Assembly: GCA_027596075.1 (NCBI GenBank) | Contig: JADGJC010000444.1 | Coordinates: 1,144 to 26,966 of the forward strand | Direction of reading: 5' to 3' | Length of the DNA: 25,823 nt | From: Rhizophlyctis rosea | Taxonomy: Eukaryota > Chytridiomycota > Chytridiomycetes > Rhizophlyctidales > Rhizophlyctidaceae | Shown here: positions 1 through 10,500 of the stretch, one piece after another | How the letters are laid out: each line of letters opens with the position of its first letter | How positions within the stretch are numbered: position 1 is the first letter of the stretch | Made by a program: the position numbers and the translations under genes | The notes under the pieces: generated by a model | The model's input: only the letters and a program-made list of their open reading frames with translations | Databases searched by the model: none | Told to the model about the DNA's origin: nothing

Positions 1-40
1 CCCCCCGCCCGCCCGCCGGGCGCGCCCCCCCCCCCCCCCC
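1..40. repeat. C-rich low-complexity contig edge
   Basis: The first 40 bases are almost only C with a few G, ending in a long C run. They switch abruptly to ordinary AT-rich sequence at about base 41. No telomere-type repeat (such as TTAGGG or its complement) is present. The far end of the window has the mirror pattern, G-rich on this strand, so both ends become G-rich when read outward. This looks like an assembly or sequencing artefact rather than biology. Confidence 0.75.
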
Positions 41-445
41 CATCTATTGTTCAGAGTGTAGATTTGTGGATAGTTTTTCTTTTCTCGATTTAGGGTTCTT
101 TTTTCTTTAGTGTTCTGTTTGGTGCTTTTCGTAGAATAGGACGGGGTTTGCTGGATTAGGTTTTGGTTTTGTGGCGAGAGGGTAGATAGTTGTTTGGAGT
201 TGGTATTTGTGCTTTTGTTTAGCCTGATAACGCGTCACTTTGGTGCTTTTGACTCTTTGTGGGCATGCGGAGCCCCTCAGGTGTATATGTATGAAATAGT
301 CCCAAGGGTTTGTTGGTGTGATTATCCTTCTCATGAGCTTGTCAGCAAAATCACAATCCGTGCCTTAACACTCCTCTCCCTAATATCTATTATATATGTC
401 ATCTAAAGTACATACATCCGCAAACTTTACTACTCATCACGCCCC
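41..445. other. 3' flank of the aminotransferase gene, no gene seen
   Basis: This stretch is T-rich on the plus strand and lies downstream of the minus-strand aminotransferase stop. It probably holds the 3' UTR and polyadenylation region of that gene. Two short open frames (107-334 minus, 194-406 plus) show no family resemblance, and I treat them as chance. Confidence 0.5.
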
Positions 446-2299
446 TCACCGCCCCAACTTGCCAAAAAACTCTCCCAACTTGCCCTCCGCCGCACTCAAC
501 ATCTCCTCACTCTTACAAAACGCAAACCGTGCCAACTTCCCCGCAACTTCTTCCCGTCCCTTATCCCCCGGCGCATAAAACGAGGAAGGGGGTATAGCCG
601 TCACACCACCTTCAGTTGTTAGGTGCCTGCACACCCTGTAGTCCCGTCTCGTCTCCGAAGGATCAACAGTATCGATGTCAGGAAGGCCGGTAGTGTCGGC
701 CATGATGAAGTATCCCCCGTGTGGGAGGGTGGGCGTTATGTTGTGGGATGCGAGGAGGGCGTGGAGTTTGTTGCGGAGTGTTTCGTAGAGGTGGGAGGTT
801 TGCGGGAAGTAGTTGTTGGTGAGCGCGGTTGAGAGGGCTGTGGCGGTTGCTTCCTGTTTGTATACGGGTGGCGTGAGAACTGAACAGATATCGGGAACCA
901 AGGTACACCAGCGGATTCAATTGAGACTCTCTGATTACGAATCCCGCGACCACAAACCTGTAGCGGTGTAACGATAGCAAACGGAACAAACTGGTGCACC
1001 ATCCACACGGAACGGACAATCTCCGGAGTGGCAAGGATCCATCCGACTTTCCATCCCGTCACGCCAAACATCTTCCCAACACTTCCGACCGTGATCGTAC
1101 GTTCATACATTCCAGGCAGGGTGGCTGCAGAGGAAATCATAAGGTACATTGGCAGTACTTAGAAGAAACAAATGTCCACACTTACCAAACTTAATCATAG
1201 GCGAAACAGAATCAGAATACACCAATGTCTCATAAACTTCATCCGCCAAAACCAACAAATCATTCTCTTCCGCGATCTTGGCAATAGCTTCCAATTCTTC
1301 TCTTCTGAAGACTTTGCCTGCAAATCCCCTCCGTCGTCAAAACCACAATCCACACACCACTACCGCAATGCCATAAAAAACCCACCAACAGGATTATGCG
1401 GATTATTCACAATAATCATCTTCGTCTTTGGAGTAATGGCTTTTCTGATTTCATCGAAATCCAATTTCCAGTCGTCGGAGGTTTTGGCGGGTTCGGAGGC
1501 TGGTGGGCGAAGAGAGACCATGACGGGTTTACCGCCGGCTAGGATGATGGAGGCTGGGTAGGAGTCGTAGAAGGCTGGGATGTGGGATGATTAGAGGACC
1601 TCATTGATGTGTGATTATGGGGGTAATACAATTTGAGGTGGAGCTTACGTTGCATGAGGATTACTTCGTCTCCGGGGTTGATGAATGCCTGGATTGCGCT
1701 ATAGATTGCTGCAGATGAAGATGTACACACACGTTTACAAGAGCGTTCGCTGATTGAGGCAATACGGCATACCTTCTGTTGCGCCAACCGTGGTTACAAT
1801 CTCAGTGAAAGGATCCAAGGTTCTACCGATCTTGTCTGCATAGTAGCTAGATAGAGCTGCCGTTTTATTGGGTCAGACTCCTGCCAGTTGGGCATCGATA
1901 TCATACGCAATATGGTGCCCCACCTGTGACCAAGTTAACATGACCCTCACTCCTCGTATACTGGTGCAACAGGCCATTGGTTTGGATTGCTTTTGTTGCG
2001 CTATCGGTGATGAATTGTGGGACGGGAAGCGTGGGAAAACCCTGTGGTTATTGTCAGACACGGCATATCGCCAAGATATTAGGATGACGGCCGTTCCCTT
2101 ACCTGTCCCAAATTCACAGCGTCATGCTTAATCGCCAAAGCGGTAAACTCGGCAAATACGGTGCCGGAGGGGTCGAGACTGTTGAGGCGGCTAGCCGCCT
2201 GTATGGAGAAAGAAGAAGATGTCAACAAGACGCGTAGTGGTTGATGATCTAAGATATTTTTACCTTTGGTGAAATCTTCTTAGGTGCCGGCGCTGCCAT
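446..2299 (-). CDS. BNA3: Kynurenine/glutamine aminotransferase (class I, PLP-dependent)
   Basis: A fold-type I aminotransferase of the kynurenine-oxoglutarate transaminase / glutamine transaminase K group, known to convert kynurenine to kynurenic acid and to transaminate glutamine and cysteine conjugates. Exons on the minus strand: 2299-2264, 2198-2103, 2041-1924, 1856-1773, 1708-1649, 1574-1386, 1317-1186, 1124-958, 853-446. They total 1290 nt, or 429 residues, normal for the family. Visible motifs in order: NLGQGFP near the N-terminus, QYTRSEGH, FYDSYPA, NNPHNPVGKVF, LADEVYE, and SVGKMFGVTGWKVGW, whose first lysine (about residue 256) is the expected PLP Schiff-base lysine. The C-terminus carries GGYFIMAD. 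The short first exon (MAAPAPKK) shows no clear signal peptide, although yeast Bna3 is partly mitochondrial. The intron at 1857-1923 uses a poor GTGGGG donor, but that join restores the family sequence. BNA3 is assigned by family, not by strict orthology. Confidence 0.93.
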
Positions 2300-2580
2300 T
2301 GGTTTTTGGGGGGTTGCGGAGAGAAGGGCTACTTGATAGTGGATACAGGGGGTAGGTAGGGTGCGCCTGAGGAGTAAGGACGTTTGTCTACCCAGTAGCT
2401 GCAGCATTGAGGAAGTAAGAGTTGGTTTACAAGAAGGTGCTATTTGTGGTTACCGGCAATAACGATTTCGTACTACTTAATTTGTGGTAGCACGAGAACC
2501 AATTGCGCAAACAGCGGCCCAAATATCGCGTAAACACAAAAGCCACACATCACTGATGAAAATGCCGATGATAAGACCTC

Positions 2581-2588
2581 TCACGTGA
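2581..2588. promoter_or_regulatory. CACGTG E-box palindrome (TCACGTGA)
   Basis: TCACGTGA is a perfect 8-bp palindrome around CACGTG, the core bound by fungal bHLH factors such as Cbf1. It lies 282 bp upstream of the aminotransferase ATG and 277 bp upstream of the ankyrin ATG, a sensible place for a shared element. An 8-mer can occur by chance, so function is an inference. Confidence 0.35.
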
Positions 2589-2625
2589 CACGAGCTTGAA
2601 ACTTCGCCATTCGAACTTCGGAGGG

Positions 2626-2645
2626 GTCGGAGGCCGTCGGAGGCC
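2626..2645. repeat. Tandem duplication of a 10-bp unit
   Basis: The unit GTCGGAGGCC occurs twice in a row in the divergent promoter. It is short and may simply be replication slippage. No protein-binding role is evident. Confidence 0.6.
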
Positions 2646-2864
2646 AGAAGCGAGGCCCAAACACCCAACCTTCCATTGACCTCGGATGTTGCGGGTTGGC
2701 TGGTGCTGAATTATGGATATTTTACCCTGTTGGCCCTTAGGCTACAGCTTGGACAGCAGGACTGAGTCCATATGCACCCAACTGTAACATGACCTTTCCA
2801 TAACCCCTTCGAAGAGGACAACGGGCGAGAGCCGTCTTTTCCCTGACAAAACTGACAAATAATA

Positions 2865-3434
2865 ATGCCCCCACCCAAACTCACCCTCCTCCTAGAACTC
2901 ATCACCACCATCCTCCTCCAAACCCCCCCTCCCACGGCCCTCCGCAGAGGCATCATCCTCGCCGTAAAATACAACTACCCCACCCTCCGCGACATAATAA
3001 TCCACACACTACTCACCCTCAGCATTGACTCTGCCTCCAAACGCGGTCTCGTCACCCTCTTAAACTGGTGGAATTCCAGAGGCGAGGGCCTACCCCTAAC
3101 ATACACCACCGCAGCCATCGACCTCGAAAGCAGCAACGGTCACGTAGCAGTCTTAGAGTGGTGGAAGAACAACAATCTTCCTCTCAAGTACACAGTTAGT
3201 GCCATGGATTCTGCTTCCCATCACGGTCATGTTCACATCTTGGAGTGGTGGAAGGACAGCGGTTTAGATGTCAAATTTACGGATGAGGCTGTGAAACGGG
3301 CTTGCAGATATGACAATGTCCATGTCAAAGAGTGGTGGAAAGAGAGTGGGTTACACCTCAAACACTGCTTATGGAAGTTGCTTTTATCGCAATACAGCGG
3401 TGCTCTCGGAGGAGGTGAAGCATACCCCCATTAA
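2865..3434 (+). CDS. Tryptophan-rich (WW-type) ankyrin repeat protein, possibly truncated
   Basis: A 189-residue single-exon reading frame. An in-frame TGA at 2853 precedes the first ATG at 2865, fixing the start. From about residue 53 there are four tandem units of roughly 30 residues with the pattern A.D.AS..GHV.VLEWWK.SGL.LKYT. Units start near residues 53, 84, 114 and 144, and each carries the double tryptophan. These are degenerate ankyrin repeats of a kind abundant, to my knowledge, in chytrid genomes. Residues 1-50 look like a capping helix region (ELITTILLQTP, RRGIILAVKYNYPTLRDII). The fourth unit loses the pattern after LHLKH and the protein stops soon after in unrelated sequence, so the gene may be cut short or may continue through an unseen intron. 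The codons of the first 150 bp are strongly C-ending. Partner and function are unknown; the fold implies protein binding. Confidence 0.8.
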   Translation: MPPPKLTLLLELITTILLQTPPPTALRRGIILAVKYNYPTLRDIIIHTLLTLSIDSASKRGLVTLLNWWNSRGEGLPLTYTTAAIDLESSNGHVAVLEWWKNNNLPLKYTVSAMDSASHHGHVHILEWWKDSGLDVKFTDEAVKRACRYDNVHVKEWWKESGLHLKHCLWKLLLSQYSGALGGGEAYPH

Positions 3435-4449
3435 TTTGGATTGCCTCTGATGACATCTTGCTCGAACATATTTGCTCGTCTTTTTCAGTGCGCTTGAATT
3501 CTGCTGGTCTGTGGCGTTGAAACATTTCTACGAGCTGTGCACAATAATATGGAATATAGTGGGGATGCAACTACGTCGAAACAATCAAGAAACTGTCAAC
3601 ACTCATCCAATTCTAGGTTGGGGGAGGCCGTTTCCACATGTATAGCGATTCGCCCTTCACTTGCTGCGTTTTACTTGACTGCTCATGTGTGTGTATGATC
3701 CACACCGACGTTTTGTAACTTTCTGAAGCAGCCGAATCAGTCAGCAAATAACTCACACGGCAAACCCACCACACTGCATTTATCAATAGTCCGATCACAC
3801 CTCCACTGATTGCTGACATCGAACAGCTTGATCCACAAAGCGAAGCTAGTGGACACTTTGACATTTGGAGCGTCGGTAATGCCAGTTGACACTGAAAGAT
3901 TCTTTGCGGGTGGGACAGTGGCAACGATCATCCCTGCTGGGCGCGCAGTGGGCTGGTTTGGTTGCCCAATGCCCAACGCCAAGCCGCACAGGCCCTTTGG
4001 GCCAGGGAGTGCACCACAGAGCGCGTCGCAGCCTTTCGCAGGTATTCTGTCGCCTCAAAGTTGCCTTCCCCACTCAGCGGCAATTTGTACTTGATCTTGA
4101 CGGCGAGTTTCTGAATTTCGACGAAGTTACATTTCATATCATTAAAAGGTTCTGTCGGTTGGGCGGTATCATCAAGGGTAAGTGGGGTTACCATAATAGT
4201 AAGTATATCACCATTAATCTGATGAACAGTAGCTGAGGCGGTCAGTTTGCCTGTTACTAACGCAAAACTTTCGTTTCAATGCAGCCGTTGTTGGACAAAT
4301 GCGATAAAGGGAATATATTCGAAATATTTTCTCGTCAATATAACCATGTATGCATCACTTGCAAGTTGAACCCATTCAATTGTGCACACATTCAAATTCT
4401 GACTTGAATTGGGTTCCAGCCCATTGCCACCATAACTACCAAGACTACG
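3435..4449. other. Unresolved region, open on both strands
   Basis: About 1 kb between two plus-strand ankyrin genes. Between 3740 and 4240 both strands have open frames without a clear winner. On minus, 4194-3928 contains KLPLSGEGNFEATEYL, and an overlapping frame at 3982-3737 contains TGITDAPNVKVSTSFALW. On plus, 3810-4094 and 3886-4236 are open, and the latter includes FVLDLDGEFLNFDEVTFH. Plus-strand splice-like signals exist (CAG at 4039-4041, GTAAGT at 4179-4184, GCAG at 4281-4284). I recognise no family in any frame. It could be a decayed gene, a small intron-containing gene or non-coding sequence. Confidence 0.35.
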
Positions 4450-7135
4450 ATGGTCGATGAAGAGCCACCAAAAGACCCTAAAGACCTTCAAAGCGTTGCA
4501 GACAAGGACACACCCACGGATGAAACTTCGGGAACTGGGCAGGGTCAGAACACCAACTCAGACCTAGACGAAGAAGATGAAGATGACATCCCTCCCGAAC
4601 AACTCGAAACACTCCTGATCGCCCTGAAGGATGGCAACAACGTCCAGTTGAAAAGCCCAATTGACGCTGACCTCAGTCCCTACGGCGTCCTTCCATATCC
4701 TGATTGCAACCGCGCATTCTCCAAAGATATTCCCGATGGTCTAACGGATATCAAAGAGTACACCAAGATCGGGCTGGAATTGCTTGAAATATCCAGCATG
4801 AACGGACACCTCGACCTGGTTGACTACCTCCTCCAAGAAGGCACCGATCGTACGGACCGAAACCTCGAGATTGCTCTGTCTAGCATCCGCAAACGGGCAC
4901 CGTGTCGTAATGGAGCACCTGGCAAAGTATCTGATAGCCAATGGCGGCGGGGAGGCAACAGAGAATAAGACATTCTGGCGGGCAATCTACGCAGCAGCAA
5001 AGCATGGTCATGTCCCTTGTCTGATCCGACTACTTGCGCTCGTGGAAGTTCCGGACGAGGAGGGCGAGAGAGACGAGGATATGATCTGCACAGCTGTAGA
5101 AGCTAGTCAACTTCCTGTCATAGAATACTTACTGGAGAAAGCCGAGGAGTATGGGTACAATACCGAATGGGTCCTGACCTCAGTTTTGACAAATGCCGCA
5201 GAATACGGTCAGCTTCCAGTCATACAGCACGTTCTCGGTTCCCAGCGTCCCTCCTCAGTCGACATACCCCCTGATCCTGAAGATACCATCGAAGAGTATC
5301 TTGACCCTATAATAGCTGTAGCCGTTAGGGCTGGGAATGCGGACATTGTTGACTATCTATTGCAGAACGGCGCCGCGAGCAACGGCGCGGACGTGAAACC
5401 CCAATGGTGTTGGCGGCAAAGGAGGGACAGCTGACCATGATCCAGTGCCTGGTAGCGCACGGCGCGGACGTGAAGTTACGAGGCACTGAAGCGTTGGAAG
5501 TAGCAGTGCGAGGGGGCCATTCGGATGTAGTGTGGTATCTCGTCGAGCACTGTGCAGAATCAAGCTACAACTGTTTGTCCGAGGCGGCGGCGACGGGCTA
5601 CAAAGACATTGTTTATTGCCTTTTAGACAAGGGCGAGGACATAACCCGTTATTACGGATACGAGAAGGGAAAATTGGAAGGAGCATTGGTACGTGCAGCC
5701 AGCCGCGGCCATGTGATGGTTTTGCAATATGCTCTGGAGCGAGGTTTGAGTCCCGATGTGGAAGTCAGCACACTGCGGAAAGTAGTTCTAGAGGGGTACG
5801 GGGACGCGGTGGAATGTATCCTCCGGAAGACGCATCACGTCGCACAGGAGGAGTTGAACGATATTCTAAAGGAGGCGGCTGAACGCTGGTATGAAGAAGC
5901 GAACTATGAGGAGCAGGAGAACCTTGTGGTGTGCCTCAAATACGTCCTCATTGCGCGTGCGGATGCGAAGGCGATCGAAGTCGGGTACGAAGCTCTCAAA
6001 GATGTGCCATACCTGTGTGATTCACCCGATCCAGCAACCGCGTACGTGCCAGCATTGATTGAGGATTGGCAGTGTGCCCATGGCCAGAGCGAGCATTCGT
6101 TTTTCATAAGGTGGAGTGACCACCTTCTGCAATATGGAATGTTTGGGAGTAGAAATTAAACCTCAGCAACGTCTTTCCCCCCCGCCCCACAATATAAACA
6201 GCTATCGAGTCATCGCAAACGAAGCGGTAGCCAATCGATTGAAGGAACTGCTGGAGAACCCCGAACTCAATGTACACGTCTATCGCGATGCAAAATGCCT
6301 GATAAGCGGGAAAGATTACAAGGTCGGGTTCATGCAGGGATTGTTCCGCTCCAAGGTAACTTTCCTAGCATTGTTCCAATCCGGGAAGCACAATCCTTCT
6401 AAGCAATGAAAATGTGCCCATATCCCACAGGTAATCCTGCTCCTATGCTCCAACGCTGCGATTTGTAATGTCAGCACGGCACACCTCTGGGTGGATAATA
6501 TGCTGCTTGAGGTCAGTATCTGGCATGACTTGAAAATCACTGAGAAGTTCTTTGAGTTACATATATATTTTTTTCCTTCTCGAAAAGTGGGAACACGCTC
6601 TCCAACTGGCCAAAATCAATAAAGCGATAGTCGTTCCCATCTTTGTAGGAGACGAATGGGGCAAACCGTTCGATTTCAGCAGGGAACCATTGGATGATTA
6701 CCCAAAGTTCCTCCATCCCCATCACCTCAGTCCGCTCCGGGAGACCATCCATGCAACCATGGAAACCATATTTGGTTTGCAGGGGAAGTTTTTGAATCCG
6801 CGAGACGAAAAAGATTACGCTCGGTATGACTTTCTTTTATCTTTCGTTCTCTGCCGCTTTGCAGAGTGGCAATTAACCCTCACCTGGGTTTCAGACTTGC
6901 GGGAGAACTGATCCCATTACTTGAGATGGAAACCCGTGAGGAGTCGAAAGCACTTCCTTGTCAAGACTGGAAAGAGGTTCTCTATCATCAACTTCGGAGC
7001 ATGGATTTACCTACATGTTTGAGGACAAGGGATGAAATGCAATCGTTGATGGCGGTGGTAGAAAGACAAATTGCGAGTTTGAAGGGGGTGGGGGACGAGG
7101 ACAGCGATTCTGAGGAAATGACCAAGGAAGAGTAG
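4450..7135 (+). CDS. Ankyrin repeat protein with C-terminal TIR domain (two frame breaks)
   Basis: Five exons: 4450-6110, 6202-6355, 6431-6511, 6588-6823, 6865-7135; 2403 nt, about 800 residues. The N-terminus is acidic (DLDEEDEDD). Ankyrin-like repeats then run to about residue 450, with units such as NGHLDLVDYLL, YGQLPVIQHVL, GNADIVDYLL, GGHSDVVWYLV and RGHVMVLQYAL. The first intron joins SFFI to SYRV and opens a TIR domain (about 548-700): strand A FFISYRV, then VYRDAKCLISGKDYKVGF, strand D VILLLCSNA, DNMLLEWEHAL, and VVPIFVG. The glutamate at about residue 632 (LLEW) sits where TIR NADases have the catalytic glutamate. The tail (about 715-800) ends acidic. The frame breaks twice: one extra base near 4876-4882 and one missing near 5392-5405. 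They cancel, and coding character is strong throughout. Sequencing errors or a young pseudogene are both possible. A role as a ligand-sensing NADase or signalling protein is inference. Confidence 0.83.
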
Positions 7136-7529
7136 GAGAAGACAACTTGTCGTAGATATAGATTTACAGTATAGCAATTGGAGTTCCTGTTTCGAAGATG
7201 ACATAGGGTTTTGTTAGGACCCTGGTAAAGCTTCGAAGTAAACAAACGCGGGCAGCTGCGGGGCAGACACTGCCGTGACGCGTTGCCCCAGCCACCCCGC
7301 CAGATCACGCTAGCATAATTGGGTGCATGCTTTTCCCCCACCCACAGCACCACGAGACACGGCCGTCATCCTTCTGCTTGCACACTGAAAACGAAGCAAA
7401 TTCACACTCTGAGAAACTTATAAGACAATACCGTTTCACCCTCACTCACTTCTAGTACGCAGTCGTCGGAATTCACCACTCTCCCGTATGATCCACATTC
7501 AAAGACCAAGTTAGTCAACACGAGTCGAA
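7136..7529. other. Intergenic region upstream of the beta-galactosidase
   Basis: This stretch contains the 3' end of the ankyrin-TIR transcript and the promoter of the GH35 gene, which lie in tandem. The middle (about 7248-7302) is GC-rich. A TATA-like CTTATAAG occurs at 7418-7425. No gene is visible. Confidence 0.5.
7418..7425 (+). promoter_or_regulatory. TATA-like element before the GH35 gene
   Basis: CTTATAAG lies 104 bp before the GH35 start codon at 7530, a plausible position for a fungal TATA element. The assignment rests on position and base composition only. Confidence 0.3.
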
Positions 7530-10500
7530 ATGTCGGAAAAACACATTCCAGAAACAAGGCGACCCTTGCTCCCTCCTCCCTCTCCAACAGGACCTCTACC
7601 AATAGCCGCAGCAATAAACACTCCAGCACCCCAACCTTCCGACCGTCGCCACTCCGCACTCCGGCAACTGGTGTACATACTTCTCACCGCCACTCTACTC
7701 ATATGGCTCTTTTCAACGCATCACTTCGACAAAGATTTAGTCCACGTAAGTAGTCCATTAAGGAACTATATCTTCCTTATTCAAGCACTACCTATATCTT
7801 ACCACTGACACCAATCTCGGAAAAACCAGAAACCCCTCCCAGCAAAATTCCGAAACATAAGCTATGACCACCGTTCACTCCTCATAGACCGTCAACGGAC
7901 GCTGCTGTTGACGGGCACGATTCATTACCCGCGGTCCACACCTATGATGTGGCCTGTCATCTTGAGAAGGACCAAGGAGGCTGGTATCAACATGGTGGAC
8001 ACATATGTCTTCTGGAACTTGCATGAGGAGAAGGAGGGCATTTATGATTTTGAAGAGGGTGAGTTTTTCTGATGTACATTGCTGCTTATGGTGTACCAGT
8101 GGAAATGTGAGAGGAGCTGGTCTGCTCATAGCTTATTGTGGCCACCGACATGGGAATGGAGTGCCTGTCCAACACAACAACACATCGGGAATGGGGGATC
8201 TGGGACAAATTGCTCACTATGAATCATGGAGGATCCAATCACCGTCTACTCACTGACACCGCATCCCTATCATTGCCAGGCTACAAGAACCTCCCCCTCT
8301 TTCTTCAACATGCACAGAAGGAAGGGCTCCTAATCAATCTGCGGATAGGCCCCTATGTCTGTGCGGAATGGACATACGGTGGTTTGCCAGTATGGTTACT
8401 GAAGAAGGATGGCATAGAAATGCGAACCTGGAATGAGCCATTCATGAAATCCATGGAAAAATTTGTGCGGAAGACACTTGAAGTTGTCAAGCCATTCTTG
8501 GCGAGGTAAAATTGCTATTGATCTGAGCGAGATGAATCAATTGTGACTGGTTTTTTTTTAGCAATGGCGGACCCGTCGCTCTTCTGCAAATGGAGAATGA
8601 GTTTGGGAATATTGCAAAAGAGAAGGGGGAGGATGGCCGGAAGTACATTTTGTGGGCGGCGGAACTGGCCAAAAGGTAAGTCAGCCATGTATAGTGGCTG
8701 CTTTAACCCAAATGCTTATATACCGTCTGCACCAGCCTCGAAGTGGACATCCCCTGGATCATGTGCCAACAAGACGACATTCCAATCGTGATCAACACCT
8801 GTAACGTAAGTCTTCATATTGAAACCCCGCGCATCACAACCATTTGCTTAGCATCCCCCACATGTTGTGTGATTTTACAATCAGGGATTCTACTGCGACA
8901 ACTGGATCTCCGGCCACCAAAAGCAATTCCCCAACCAACCTTCCTTCTTCACAGAAGACTGGACAGGATGGTTCCAGCACTATGGTAACCCCAAACCCAC
9001 ACGGCACGTGGCGGATATCGCTTTCTCGACGGCAAGGTTTATTGCGAGGGGTGGAAGTTACGTTGCTTATTACATGTGGGTTTTGCGCTGTGGGATTTCC
9101 ACCATGTCACGAGGCATCTGACTGACTTTTATCACTTAGGTGGCATGGAGGCACGAACTTTGGCCGGTGGGGTAGTTCGTACAAGACTGCTTCGTATGAT
9201 TATGATGCGCCGATGACGGAGTATGGGTTTCCGGCCGTGCCGAAGTATGAGCATTTAAAGCGGTTGCATGAGGTTTTGAATCAGCATTCGAGGTTGATTT
9301 TGAATAATGAGCCTCTTGAGGGGTCTTTTGGACCTTATGCGGTAAGTGGGTCTTCAGACAATCCCACATCAAGGCTTGAATCCTGCCATCCACCAAACTT
9401 GATGAACTCAATTGTCTACTTTACCCCAACCACCCAAACCTAACAGGAAATCCACATATACGGCTCCCCCTATGCCCACCGCCAACAACTCGTCTTCCTC
9501 TCAAACTGGGACTCCACCTCCTCCATCACAGTCCCTTTCGGTGGCGAGCAACACACTCTCCCCCCTTGGTCCGTCACCATCCTCCACCGTTCCCAAACCG
9601 GTGTTCTCACTCACCTCTACTGCACCGCCACCATCCACCCTACAATACCAGCCCCACATCCATACACCAACCCACATACCTCAAATTTGACCCTCCGGCC
9701 CTCCCACATAACCTGGCGTGCCGAACCGCCTGCGCCGCGTAACGGCCCACGCATCACGGCAAATAGGCCGAGAGAGCAGGTCCGGACAACGTGGGACGAG
9801 ACGGATTACATGTGGTATGTCAGGGAGGGGATACAAGTCAACGAAGGCGAAGAATGGGTCCGTATCGTCATCGACAAGTTTGAAGATGTCGGGTACCTCT
9901 TCTGGGACGGGGTTTTAGTCGGCTCCCTCATTGGAGGCAAAACAGAGGATTTGTGGGACGGGAAGGAGAGGATGGTTTTGAGGGAGAGTGGAGGTGAGGC
10001 CACGTCAGTAACATTTAGAAACACACCGAAGGAAAACCACACACTTGCGGTGTTGTCTAGTGTGGCGGGGTTGATGAATGATGGGCCGTATATGGAGCGT
10101 GTGGAGAAGGGGATATTGGGTAAAGTATTTGTTAATGGGGTTGATGTTACGGAGGGGGAGTGGGTGCATCAGGTTGGACTTTTTGATGAGGATGATAAGG
10201 TATGCGGATTTGCTTTGTAGAGAGATTTCAATCTATCAAAAAAGCTTGATATTACGATTCACGCATTAAAACATATCATTTCAGTCTTCTCCACAGACTT
10301 GGTCAACAACCAACCTCCCCACGCACACTCCACTAACCCACTACCGCCTCACATTCCCCTTCCCCGCCCTCCTCCAACTCTCCTCCCAAGCCGTCCGCCA
10401 AAACCACCACAACACACCAAACCCCACCCTCCTCCCCTCCTTCGCCCTAAACCTTACAACTCTAACCCGCGGCCACGCCACCGTAAACTCCCACCCAATA

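Larger units (their letters stand above)
2300..2864. other. Divergent intergenic region
   Basis: This region separates the start of the minus-strand aminotransferase from the plus-strand ankyrin gene, so it should hold both promoters. It contains a TCACGTGA palindrome (2581-2588) and a tandem 10-bp duplication (2626-2645). Open frames at 2477-2668 and 2711-2974 on the minus strand have no recognisable content. Confidence 0.6.

Noticed and set aside
6116..6409. Separate small gene beginning at 6116
   Set aside because: Its 5' part is the intron 6111-6201 and its 3' part reads into the next intron. The middle is the start of the TIR domain joined by splicing to the ankyrin exon.
4450..7135. 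NB-ARC or NACHT module in the ankyrin-TIR protein
   Set aside because: No P-loop (GxxxxGKS/T) is visible between the repeats and the TIR domain, so it is not called an NLR.
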